DNA of 5,322 bases from Ktedonobacterales bacterium (GCA_025935235.1 JAICVT010000311.1:1-5322), one strand, 5' to 3'. Positions 1-5,322 are shown, numbered from the stretch's first letter. Numbers and translations: made by a program. The notes: a model not told the origin generated them from the sequence alone.

Positions 1-1218
1 CCGCGGTCGAACTATCCGCTGCTGCCGGGCGTGCGCTCGCGCACCGTCGCCACCAGCCACCTGCGCCAGCATATCTACGCCAGCAAGACCGACGACGGCG
101 AGCGCCTGCTGCTGGTGCACGGCAACGCCTCGTCGGCGCGCTTCTTTGAGGAGTTGATCGCCAATCTGCCGACGTACACCGTCGTCGCGCCCGACCTGCG
201 CGGCTACGGCGCCAGCGAGCATCAGCCCGCCGATGCGCAGCGCGGTCTGCGCGACTTCAGCGACGACCTGGACGCCCTGGTGGATGCGCTCGGCTGGGAG
301 CGATTCCACCTGCTCGGCTGGTCGCTGGGTGGCAATATCGCCATGCAATACGCGATTGACCACCCGGAGCGCGTCCAGACGCTGACCCTGCACGCCGCTG
401 GCTCGCCCTGGGGCTACGGCGGCTCGCACGGCCCGGATGGCGAGCCGAACTATCCCGACTTCGCGGGCAGCGGCGGCGGGCTGATCGCGCCGCAGGTGAT
501 CGAGCGCTACCAGGCCAAAGACTTCACCGCCGATTCGCCGTTCTCGCCGCGCAATGGCTTGCGCAACATCATCGTCAAGCCCACCTTCACGTTCGCGCCG
601 GAGCGCGAAGACGCGCTGGTGGAGCAGATGCTGATGATGGTAATTGGCGACCAGTATTATCCCGGCGATAGCGTTCCCTCCTCCAACTGGCCGTTCAGCG
701 GGCCGGGTGAGTGGGGATCAAACAATGCGCTCTCGCCCAAGTATTGCGACCTGAGCGGCCTGGCCAACATCGCGCCGCAGCCGCCAATCTTCTGGGCGCA
801 CGGCGCCGATGATCTGCTGGTCAGCGACAGCGCCGCCGCGGACCCCGCCGCACTGGGCAAGGCGGGCGTCATCCCGGGCTGGCCCGGTGACGAGGTCTGC
901 CCACCGCAGCCGATGCTGACGCAACTGCGCGCCGTACTCGACCAGTATCGCGCCAACGGCGGCTCGTATGAGGAGCGCATCTTCGCCGACTGCGGCCACG
1001 CGCCGCTGATCGAGAAGGCGGATGAGTTCCGCGCGGCGCTGCTGGCGTTCCTGGGCGCGCATCCGCTGGAGGGCTTCGCGCCCGCCGCTCAGAGCGCCGC
1101 GTCCGCCGAAGCCGCCGCGCTGGAGACGCCAGCCGCGCCCGATGCGCCGGACGCGACCGACGAGGCGCCAACTGAACAGCGGCGTGGGCCGTTCGGATGG
1201 TTCCGGCGTCGCCCGTGA
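1..1218 (+). CDS. Alpha/beta hydrolase, 5' end outside window
   Basis: Probable serine hydrolase of the alpha/beta fold; the substrate cannot be read from sequence. Numbering from base 1, 405 residues are visible. HGNASS at 40-45 gives the oxyanion-hole His-Gly, DLRGYG is at 65-70, and the nucleophile elbow GWSLGG at 106-111 places Ser108. The acid is Asp270 or Asp271 (HGADD) and the base is His333 (DCGHAP). A large cap of about 120 residues lies between the elbow and the acid. Residues 352-405 form a low-complexity Ala/Pro/Glu/Asp tail ending in a basic aromatic patch (GPFGWFRRRP), not normal for the family. The frame is open to the left edge. An in-frame GTG at base 31 is an unlikely start because it has no purine-rich site before it and the preceding codons (NYPLLPG) read as coding sequence. 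It lies 28 bases before the KAS III-like gene, so probably in one operon. No signal peptide is visible, but the true N-terminus is not seen. Fold is confident; function is not. Confidence 0.93.
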   Translation, partial: PRSNYPLLPGVRSRTVATSHLRQHIYASKTDDGERLLLVHGNASSARFFEELIANLPTYTVVAPDLRGYGASEHQPADAQRGLRDFSDDLDALVDALGWERFHLLGWSLGGNIAMQYAIDHPERVQTLTLHAAGSPWGYGGSHGPDGEPNYPDFAGSGGGLIAPQVIERYQAKDFTADSPFSPRNGLRNIIVKPTFTFAPEREDALVEQMLMMVIGDQYYPGDSVPSSNWPFSGPGEWGSNNALSPKYCDLSGLANIAPQPPIFWAHGADDLLVSDSAAADPAALGKAGVIPGWPGDEVCPPQPMLTQLRAVLDQYRANGGSYEERIFADCGHAPLIEKADEFRAALLAFLGAHPLEGFAPAAQSAASAEAAALETPAAPDAPDATDEAPTEQRRGPFGWFRRRP

Positions 1219-1234
1219 GCCTCAACCAACCCAT

Positions 1235-1240
1235 GAGGAG
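1235..1240 (+). promoter_or_regulatory. Ribosome binding site of the KAS III-like gene
   Basis: GAGGAG sits 6 bases before a GTG at 1247 and decides that start. The reading frame is open far upstream into the hydrolase gene, but no other start there has such a site in the right place. Four of the six bases (GAGG) lie in the 3' arm of a weak 5-bp hairpin, 1220-1224 with 1234-1238. That hairpin could make translation depend on ribosomes finishing the upstream gene. Confidence 0.8.
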
Positions 1241-1246
1241 ACCTGT

Positions 1247-2275
1247 GTGACGAGTGGCGAAGAGGAACGCGCGATTGGCCTGATGGCGCTGGCGACCTAT
1301 CTGCCGGAACGCACGCAAACCGCCGCCGAGATCGCGGCGGAGAGCGGCATCCCGGAGGAGATCGTCCGCGAGAAGCTGGGCATCGTCTCGAAGCGGCTCG
1401 CCAGCTATGAGGATCAGACCTCGGCGATGGCGGTGCGCGCGGCGCGGCTGGCGCTGGAACGCGCGGGCGTGGAGCCGGAGGAGTTGGACCTGATCCTCTA
1501 CTCTGGCAGCATGCACAAGGACTTCTACGTCTGGTCCGCCGCCAACCGCATCCAGTACCTGCTCGGCGCCAAACGGGCGTGGGCCTTCGAGGCGGTAGCG
1601 CTCTGCACGACCAACGTGCTGGCGCTCAAGCTGGCGCGCGACCTGATGACGAGCGATACGCGGCTGCGCACCGTGCTGATCTGCGGCGGCCACCGCACCG
1701 GCGACCTCATCAACCTGCGCGACCACACCACGCGCTTCCTCTTCAACCTCTCGGATGGCGGCAGCGCGATGGTGCTGCGCCGTGGCTACGCGCGCAATCG
1801 CGTGCTCGCCTCGTCGTTCATCACCGATGGTTCGCTCTCGGAGGATGTGACGATCCCGGCGGGTGGTGTGCGGCTACCAGCCTCCGTGGAGACGCTGCGC
1901 CAGGGGCTGCACACGTTCCACGTCTCCGATACCGATCATCTCAAAGCGGGGCTGAATGCCGTCTCGGTGCGCAACTTCGTGCAGGTGGTGCGCGAGGCGG
2001 TCGAGCGCAGCGGAGCCAGGCCACAGGAGATCGCCTTCCTGGCCATCAACCACATGAAGCCCTCGATGCACCAGCACATCCTGGAGCTGCTCGGCCTGCG
2101 CGAGGATCAATCGTTGTACCTTTCAGAGTATGGCCACATCGGCGCGCCCGATCAGGCGCTGGCGCTGGAGCTGGCCAGCGCGCAAGGTCGCCTGCGCGAT
2201 GGCGATCTGGTCGTGGCGGCCAGCGCCGGGCTGGGCTTCACGTGGGGCGCGACCGCGCTGCGCTGGGGCGCCTGA
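1247..2275 (+). CDS. Ketoacyl-ACP synthase III-like condensing enzyme
   Basis: Thiolase-fold enzyme of the KAS III (FabH-like) group, 342 residues, the usual length. Family members carry an acyl group on a cysteine and condense it with a malonyl thioester, or transfer it. The N-terminal half has the EKLGIVSKR segment (42-50), the helix with DQTSAMAVRAARLALERAG (56-74) and DLILYSGS (81-88). The catalytic Cys is Cys120 in ALCTTN, and SDGGSAMVL is at 169-177. The active-site His is His269 (INHMKP), equivalent to the His of the FabH HQAN motif. Where FabH has Asn in its GN(T) motif, this protein has EYGHIGAPD (294-302), that is His297. The C-terminus (SAGLGFTWGATALRWG) fits the fold. The GTG start is chosen from the GAGGAG site and because the family N-terminus begins directly after it. 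It lies between the hydrolase and the acyl-CoA synthetase, 37 bases from the latter. It is probably not the housekeeping FabH; natural substrates are unknown. Confidence 0.92.
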   Translation: MTSGEEERAIGLMALATYLPERTQTAAEIAAESGIPEEIVREKLGIVSKRLASYEDQTSAMAVRAARLALERAGVEPEELDLILYSGSMHKDFYVWSAANRIQYLLGAKRAWAFEAVALCTTNVLALKLARDLMTSDTRLRTVLICGGHRTGDLINLRDHTTRFLFNLSDGGSAMVLRRGYARNRVLASSFITDGSLSEDVTIPAGGVRLPASVETLRQGLHTFHVSDTDHLKAGLNAVSVRNFVQVVREAVERSGARPQEIAFLAINHMKPSMHQHILELLGLREDQSLYLSEYGHIGAPDQALALELASAQGRLRDGDLVVAASAGLGFTWGATALRWGA

Positions 2276-2297
2276 GGGCGTCCGAGGACACCTGAGG

Positions 2298-2304
2298 AAA
2301 GGAG
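2298..2304 (+). promoter_or_regulatory. Ribosome binding site of the acyl-CoA synthetase
   Basis: AAAGGAG lies 8 bases before the ATG at 2313. It selects this start over upstream in-frame codons, which fall inside the KAS III-like gene. Confidence 0.8.
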
Positions 2305-2312
2305 CGAGGCGC

Positions 2313-3905
2313 ATGACAGCCAGTGACCCGCATGGCGGTTCGCATGGCGGTTCGCATGGCGGGCGCTTCGTGGGTGTCGGCGAGTGGCTGGGTCAGCGCG
2401 CGAGCCTCTCGCCCGACCGCATCGGTCTGGTGGATGTCGCCAGCGGCGAGCGCCTGAGCTATCGCACGCTCAATCTGCGCGCCCGCGCGCTGGCGGCGTG
2501 GCTGGCCGAGCGGCACGGCGTGCGCCAGGGCGACCGCGTGGCGGCGCTGGCGGCCAACAGCCCGGAATATCTGGATGCGCTCTTCGCCTGCGCGCTGCTT
2601 GGCGCCATCCTGACGCCGCTGAACTGGCGGCTGACCGCGCCCGAGCTGGCGGGCATCCTGCGCGACTGCGAGCCGGTGGCGCTGCTCTGTGACGAGGCCC
2701 AGCGCCCACGCGCCGAGTCCGCCATCCGCGCCGCTGGCCTGGCCACGCCGCTGCTGGAGATGGCCAGCTTCCCCGGCGCTGATCCGGCGCTGGCCGCGCG
2801 CGCCGTGCCCTTCGCCAGCGACGATGGCGAGGAGATCGCGCTGATCCTCTACACCTCCGGCACGACCGGCGTTCCGAAGGGCGCGATGCTCTCGCATCGC
2901 ATGCTGACGTGGAACGCCATCAATACGCAGATCTCCTGGGGCCTGCGCGAGAGCGACAGCGCGCCGATCTTCGCGCCGTTCTTCCACGCGGGCGGCCTGA
3001 ACGTGCTGACAACGCCGCTCTACCATCTGGGCGGGACGGTTGTGCTGCCGCGTGACAGCGGCCCCGCCGCCGTGCTGCAAGCGATCGAGGCGGAGCGCTG
3101 CACGGTGGTCTTCGCCGTGCCGACCGTCTTTCAGATGATGCTGGAGTCGCCGGCGTTCGCCTCGACTGATCTCTCATCAGTGCGCTTCTGCATCACCGGC
3201 GGCTCATCCTGCCCGCTGCCGATCATTGCCGGCTATGCCGAGCGCGGGCTGGAGTTTCGCCAGGGCTATGGGCTGACGGAGGTGGGCGTCAACTGCTTCA
3301 GCCTGGCGCCAGAGGACGCCGTGCGCAAGGCTGGCTCGGTCGGGCGACCAGTCTTCCACTCGCGGGCGCGGCTGGTGGATGAGCAGGGGCGCGATGCGGC
3401 GCCGGGCGCGGTGGGCGAGCTGGCGCTGGCTGGGCCACACGTCTGCTCGGGCTACTGGCGGCGACCCCAGGCGACCGCCGAGGCGATGCCCGATGGCTGG
3501 TGGCGCACAGGCGATCTGGCGCGGGTGGACGACGAGGGCTACTACTACATTGTCGGGCGGCGCAAAGACATGTTCATCTCCGGCGGCGAGAATGTCTATC
3601 CTGCCGAGATCGAGGGTCTGCTGGCGGCGCATCCAGGCATCGCGGAGGTCGCGGTGATCGGCCGCCCGGACCCTCGATGGGGCGAGGTCGGGCTGGCGGT
3701 CGTCGTGCCGCGCCAGACTGGCGCGCTGACTGCGCAGAGCGTACTGGAGTTCTGCGCTGGCAGGCTCGCTCGTTACAAGATACCGAAAGAGGTCGTCTTC
3801 GCCGACAGCCTGCCGCGCAACGCGATGGGCAAGGTGGTGAAGGCCGAGCTGTTCGACCGCTTCGTGCAAGCCGCCGATGATGACGGGCGCTCGCGGCCAT
3901 CCTGA
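2313..3905 (+). CDS. AMP-forming acyl-CoA synthetase (FadD/CaiC-like)
   Basis: ANL-superfamily ligase of 530 residues, the normal size. It activates a carboxylic acid with ATP to an acyl-AMP and then to the CoA thioester, in the cytoplasm. Motifs in order: phosphate-binding loop LILYTSGTTGVPKG (177-190), FFHAGGLNVLTTPLYHLGG (223-241), QGYGLTE (317-323), WWRTGDL (396-402), the hinge and CoA-side motif GRRKDMFISGGENVYPAEIE (415-434), and PRNAMGK (501-507) with the adenylation lysine Lys507. All key residues are present, so it should be active. PLNWRLTAPEL (102-112) is the style of fatty-acyl and medium-chain acyl-CoA ligases, but the acyl chain cannot be predicted. Residues 7-17 are an HGGSHGGSHGG repeat ahead of the domain, an oddity. 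It follows the KAS III-like gene by 37 bases, suggesting that it supplies the acyl thioester to that enzyme. A MenE-like or aryl-CoA ligase role is a less likely alternative. Confidence 0.95.
   Translation: MTASDPHGGSHGGSHGGRFVGVGEWLGQRASLSPDRIGLVDVASGERLSYRTLNLRARALAAWLAERHGVRQGDRVAALAANSPEYLDALFACALLGAILTPLNWRLTAPELAGILRDCEPVALLCDEAQRPRAESAIRAAGLATPLLEMASFPGADPALAARAVPFASDDGEEIALILYTSGTTGVPKGAMLSHRMLTWNAINTQISWGLRESDSAPIFAPFFHAGGLNVLTTPLYHLGGTVVLPRDSGPAAVLQAIEAERCTVVFAVPTVFQMMLESPAFASTDLSSVRFCITGGSSCPLPIIAGYAERGLEFRQGYGLTEVGVNCFSLAPEDAVRKAGSVGRPVFHSRARLVDEQGRDAAPGAVGELALAGPHVCSGYWRRPQATAEAMPDGWWRTGDLARVDDEGYYYIVGRRKDMFISGGENVYPAEIEGLLAAHPGIAEVAVIGRPDPRWGEVGLAVVVPRQTGALTAQSVLEFCAGRLARYKIPKEVVFADSLPRNAMGKVVKAELFDRFVQAADDDGRSRPS
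2331..2363 (+). repeat. 12-base tandem repeat coding for HGGS units
   Basis: CATGGCGGTTCG occurs twice exactly (2331-2342 and 2343-2354), followed by nine bases of a third copy (2355-2363, last base changed). It lies in frame near the start of the acyl-CoA synthetase and encodes HGGSHGGSHGG. Because the unit is four whole codons, gain or loss of copies would change length without breaking the frame. Confidence 0.95.
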
Positions 3906-3943
3906 TGGTTCACCCGTTGATCGAGGTATCGCGCGCGACGCGA

Positions 3944-4072
3944 GCCCTCACCCCAGCCCTCTCCCAGAGGGAGAGGGAGCGGAGCGTTGCTGCCTGCGTG
4001 CGGGTCAACCCGCCGCAAGCGCCACGGCGCATAGCTCCCCTCTCCCGCACAGCGGGGGAGGGGGTGGGGGCC
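3944..4072. repeat. Inverted pair of GC-rich hairpin repeats
   Basis: The 216-base gap between the synthetase and the MaoC gene holds two related elements in opposite orientation. The first (3944-3980) contains a perfect 9-bp stem, 3957-3965 with 3969-3977, loop AGA. The second (4034-4072) contains a 12-bp stem, 4037-4048 with 4052-4063, loop ACA, with one G-T pair. The reverse complement of the second resembles the first over most of its length (CCCTCACCCC-type lead, then CTCCC...GGGAGAGGG and AGC). About 53 bases lie between them. The layout resembles a REP/BIME doublet or a small non-autonomous element. No T tract follows either stem, so neither looks like a classical intrinsic terminator, though they may weaken read-through or stabilise mRNA ends. 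Confidence 0.75.
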
Positions 4073-4103
4073 AACCCCCGTCACCAGCACATCCACATCA
4101 TGC

Positions 4104-4110
4104 AGAGGAG
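4104..4110 (+). promoter_or_regulatory. Probable ribosome binding site of the MaoC gene
   Basis: AGAGGAG lies 11 bases before the ATG at 4122, slightly farther than ideal. A weaker AGAGAG at 4114-4119 is closer. Either supports the ATG at 4122. No convincing promoter was seen in the gap upstream. Confidence 0.55.
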
Positions 4111-4121
4111 CACAGAGAGCT

Positions 4122-4538
4122 ATGACAGCTTTGGGTGAGAGCGACACGCTGCCGAGCGTCGGCCAGCGCGCCACGCGCTCGTGTGAGTTCACGCCAGCGA
4201 TGGTCGCGCAATTCGCCACACTGGTCGGCGACCGCAACCCCGTCCATCTGGACGCCGACTATGCCGCCACGACGCCGTTTGGCGCCCCCATCGTCCACGG
4301 CATGTTTGCCGCCAGCCTGCTCTCTGGCATCCTGGGCGAGCAATTGCCCGGCCCTGGCAGCATCTATCTGGGCCAGTCGCTGCGCTTCGAGGCGCCCGTC
4401 TTTGTCGGCGACACCGTCACCGCCAGTGTGGAGGTGGTCGCCGTGCGCGCGGAGAAGCGTATCGTGACGCTGCGCACCGAGTGCGTGCGCGAGGACGGCG
4501 TGCGCGTCATCTCCGGCGAGGCCGTGGTCAAGCGGTAG
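4122..4538 (+). CDS. MaoC-family (R)-specific enoyl-CoA hydratase
   Basis: Single-domain hot-dog-fold hydratase of 138 residues, the size of PhaJ-type enzymes. The family reversibly hydrates trans-2-enoyl-CoA to (R)-3-hydroxyacyl-CoA. The hydratase-2 motif is intact: VGDRNPVHLDADYA (35-48) supplies catalytic Asp37 and His42, followed by FGAPIVHGM (53-61). The conserved second half, LGQSLRFEAPVFVGDTV (83-99), is also present. No signal peptide or extra domain is seen, so it is cytoplasmic and probably a homodimer. It lies 216 bases after the acyl-CoA synthetase on the same strand, separated by hairpin repeats, so co-transcription is plausible but not shown. The context suggests it handles an enoyl or 3-hydroxyacyl thioester made by its neighbours. 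A role in feeding (R)-3-hydroxyacyl-CoA to polyhydroxyalkanoate synthesis is possible, but no PHA synthase is visible here. The family call is firm; the substrate is not. Confidence 0.95.
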   Translation: MTALGESDTLPSVGQRATRSCEFTPAMVAQFATLVGDRNPVHLDADYAATTPFGAPIVHGMFAASLLSGILGEQLPGPGSIYLGQSLRFEAPVFVGDTVTASVEVVAVRAEKRIVTLRTECVREDGVRVISGEAVVKR

Positions 4539-4548
4539 CGCCGGGCGA

Positions 4549-4588
4549 CCTCTCCCCCTGCCCCCTCCCCTTCAGGGAGGGGAACTCG
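4549..4588. repeat. Hairpin repeat after the MaoC gene
   Basis: C-rich block followed by a G-rich block, with an 8-bp perfect stem: 4562-4569 with 4575-4582 and a 5-base loop. It begins about ten bases after the MaoC stop codon and has the same C-rich/G-rich character as the elements upstream of that gene. It may help end transcription between the convergent genes, but no T tract follows. Confidence 0.6.
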
Positions 4589-4624
4589 TGGCAAGCGGGT
4601 TCGGCGCTGGCTGATGCTTGCGAT

Positions 4625-4674
4625 GACCGTCGCTGACATCTGCCGACCATCGCTAACTATCGCTGCCCATCACC
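4625..4674. repeat. Degenerate 10-base tandem repeat, five units
   Basis: Five consecutive decamers fit the consensus GACCATCGCT to different degrees: 4625-4634 (9 of 10), 4635-4644 (5 of 10), 4645-4654 (10 of 10), 4655-4664 (8 of 10) and 4665-4674 (7 of 10). It lies in the non-coding convergent gap between hairpin repeats. Function is unknown and it may be a decaying simple repeat. Confidence 0.5.
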
Positions 4675-4689
4675 TGTGTAGGTCGCAGC

Positions 4690-4738
4690 GGGTTCCCCCT
4701 CCCTCGGAGAGGAGGGGGACAGGAGGTGAGGTTCCGCC
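4690..4738. repeat. Hairpin repeat, copy A of a direct pair
   Basis: Contains a 9-bp perfect stem, 4694-4702 with 4711-4719, and an 8-base loop. It is followed by GACAGG and then TGAGGTTCCGCC. The same order (hairpin, GACAGG, TGAGG-GTTCCG) recurs just downstream at 4749-4794, making the two a direct pair in the convergent gap. Confidence 0.6.
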
Positions 4739-4748
4739 CACCTGCTAC

Positions 4749-4794
4749 ACCCCTCGCCCTCTGGGAGGGTGACAGGGATGAGGGTTCCGCGCCC
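4749..4794. repeat. Hairpin repeat, copy B of a direct pair
   Basis: Contains an 8-bp stem with one G-T pair, 4754-4761 with 4765-4772, loop TGG, followed by GACAGGGATGAGGGTTCCG. It matches the element at 4690-4738 with small insertions and deletions, mostly within the stem. It ends a few bases before the stop codon of the minus-strand cyclase gene, so it is also the 3' region of that transcript. Confidence 0.6.
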
Positions 4795-4800
4795 GTCGGC

Positions 4801-5322
4801 CTACTCCTCGGCGTCCTGGCTGGCGCTGTCGTGGACCGCCGGGACGCGCGGTGCGGTATCGGCTTCGTCAGCGTACAGCTCGCTCTCGTCCACCGGCTCG
4901 GCGTCCACCACCTCGGCGGGGGTAGCCAGCAGTACCGTCACCGGCTCCGGGAAGCCCTTCAGGTATTCCTGCCCGCGCGGCACGAAGCGCACGCCTTTGA
5001 CGTGCGGCGCGACATAGACGATGCCGGGGGAGACGAGCGTCTCGCCGGGGGCGGCCAGGCTGCACAGCCGCGCCGCGCGATTCAGCGCCGCGCCGCGATA
5101 GCCGTCGTCCACCGGAACCGCCTCGCCGACGTCCAGCCCGATGCCGACGCCCGATGGCAAGCCGGGCTGCGACGCGGCGTGCAGCGCATAGCGCTCGTGC
5201 AGATCGCCTGCCGCCTGCACCGCCTGGCGCGCCGAGGCGAAGGCGCACAGCGCCTCATCGCCGCGCACTTCCACCAGCCGACCCTGCCACTGCTGCGCCA
5301 CCTCGCGCGCCAGCGCCGCCAG
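4801..5322 (-). CDS. Class III nucleotide cyclase domain protein, C-terminal part
   Basis: The visible 173 residues are the C-terminal end of a class III adenylate/guanylate cyclase; the frame is open to the right edge, so the N-terminus and the first metal-binding Asp are missing. Numbering from an in-frame GTG at 5301 (probably not the true start), the second metal Asp is Asp15 (VRGDEALCAF) and GVGIGLDVGEAV is at 51-62. GYRGAALNRAAR (67-78) carries the transition-state Asn74 and Arg78 in the usual N-x3-R spacing. RGQEYLKGF (109-117) closes the domain, and an acidic, probably disordered tail of about 40 residues ends at the TAG. The usual adenine-selecting Lys is replaced by Glu11 and the paired Asp by Gly67, so cAMP cannot be assumed as the product. 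It converges on the acyl operon and is transcribed separately, so it may be functionally unrelated. Confidence 0.9.
   Translation of the reverse strand: MAALAREVAQQWQGRLVEVRGDEALCAFASARQAVQAAGDLHERYALHAASQPGLPSGVGIGLDVGEAVPVDDGYRGAALNRAARLCSLAAPGETLVSPGIVYVAPHVKGVRFVPRGQEYLKGFPEPVTVLLATPAEVVDAEPVDESELYADEADTAPRVPAVHDSASQDAEE

Noticed and set aside
1022..1246. Upstream extension of the KAS III-like gene into the hydrolase gene
   Set aside because: The extension translates to Arg/Pro-rich sequence unlike the family and overlaps the hydrolase tail. The GTG at 1247 has the good ribosome binding site.
869..1726. Long open frame on the minus strand (285 codons) across the hydrolase and KAS III-like genes
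   Set aside because: Its translation is Arg/Ala/His-rich with no recognisable motif, and it lies opposite two well-supported genes. It is a side effect of high GC.
2271..2310. CCTGAGG occurring twice 20 bases apart before the synthetase gene
   Set aside because: Only seven bases match and the flanks differ; expected by chance in this composition.
2238..3080. Long open frame on the minus strand (280 codons) opposite the acyl-CoA synthetase
   Set aside because: Low-complexity Arg/Gln/Ala translation with no motifs. The plus strand encodes intact ligase motifs over the same bases.
3957..4063. Rho-independent terminators at the strong hairpins
   Set aside because: Stems are strong but no T tract follows on either strand, and the sequences recur as a repeat family. 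They are better listed as repeats.
3877..4138. Short plus-strand open frames in the gap before the MaoC gene
   Set aside because: They run through the hairpin repeats and translate to Pro/Gly/Arg-rich sequence. No ribosome binding site or domain supports them.
3944..4794. CRISPR-like array formed by the repeated hairpin elements
   Set aside because: Copies are irregularly spaced, in both orientations, diverged from each other, and separated by a gene. There are no uniform repeats and spacers.
4769..5017. Ser/Thr-rich plus-strand open frame opposite the cyclase gene
   Set aside because: It is antisense to a recognisable cyclase domain, and its composition is what the GC-rich complement gives.

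Overview
This is a GC-rich, gene-dense bacterial window. It holds four codirectional plus-strand genes for acyl-group chemistry, followed by a convergent minus-strand gene whose 5' end lies beyond the right edge. GC is strongly favoured at third codon positions, GTG is used as a start, and the two larger intergenic gaps are filled with C-rich/G-rich hairpin repeats. Those repeats, together with the style of the hydrolase and of the cyclase, suggest Chloroflexota (possibly a Ktedonobacteria-like lineage). This is inference from impression, not a database result.

Layout. Bases 1-1218: an alpha/beta hydrolase, open at the left edge, with a Ser-Asp-His triad and an unusual Ala/Pro/acid-rich C-terminal tail. 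Bases 1247-2275: a ketoacyl-ACP synthase III-like condensing enzyme of the thiolase fold. Bases 2313-3905: an AMP-forming acyl-CoA synthetase with a His-Gly repeat at its N-terminus. Bases 4122-4538: a MaoC/PhaJ-type (R)-hydratase. The first three genes are 28 and 37 bases apart, each with a good ribosome binding site, so they are probably one operon. A 216-base gap carrying an inverted pair of hairpin repeats separates the hydratase, which may still belong to the same unit. Bases 4539-4800 are the convergent gap, with three more hairpin repeats and a degenerate 10-base tandem repeat. Bases 4801-5322 (minus strand) encode the C-terminal part of a class III nucleotide cyclase.

How the genes may work together (inference). 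The synthetase would activate a free carboxylic acid to a CoA thioester, the KAS III-like enzyme would join it to a second acyl unit or transfer it, the MaoC protein would hydrate or dehydrate a 3-hydroxyacyl/2-enoyl thioester, and the hydrolase would release or modify the product. No ketoreductase is visible. A thiolase-fold enzyme, an AMP ligase and an alpha/beta hydrolase together recall OleABC (long-chain olefin / beta-lactone synthesis), but residue-level differences argue against a direct equivalence. No CRISPR array, tRNA, rRNA, transposase gene or clearly new defence-type system was seen. The most unusual points are the Asn-to-His change at the KAS III active site, the HGGS repeat of the synthetase and the repeat-packed gaps.
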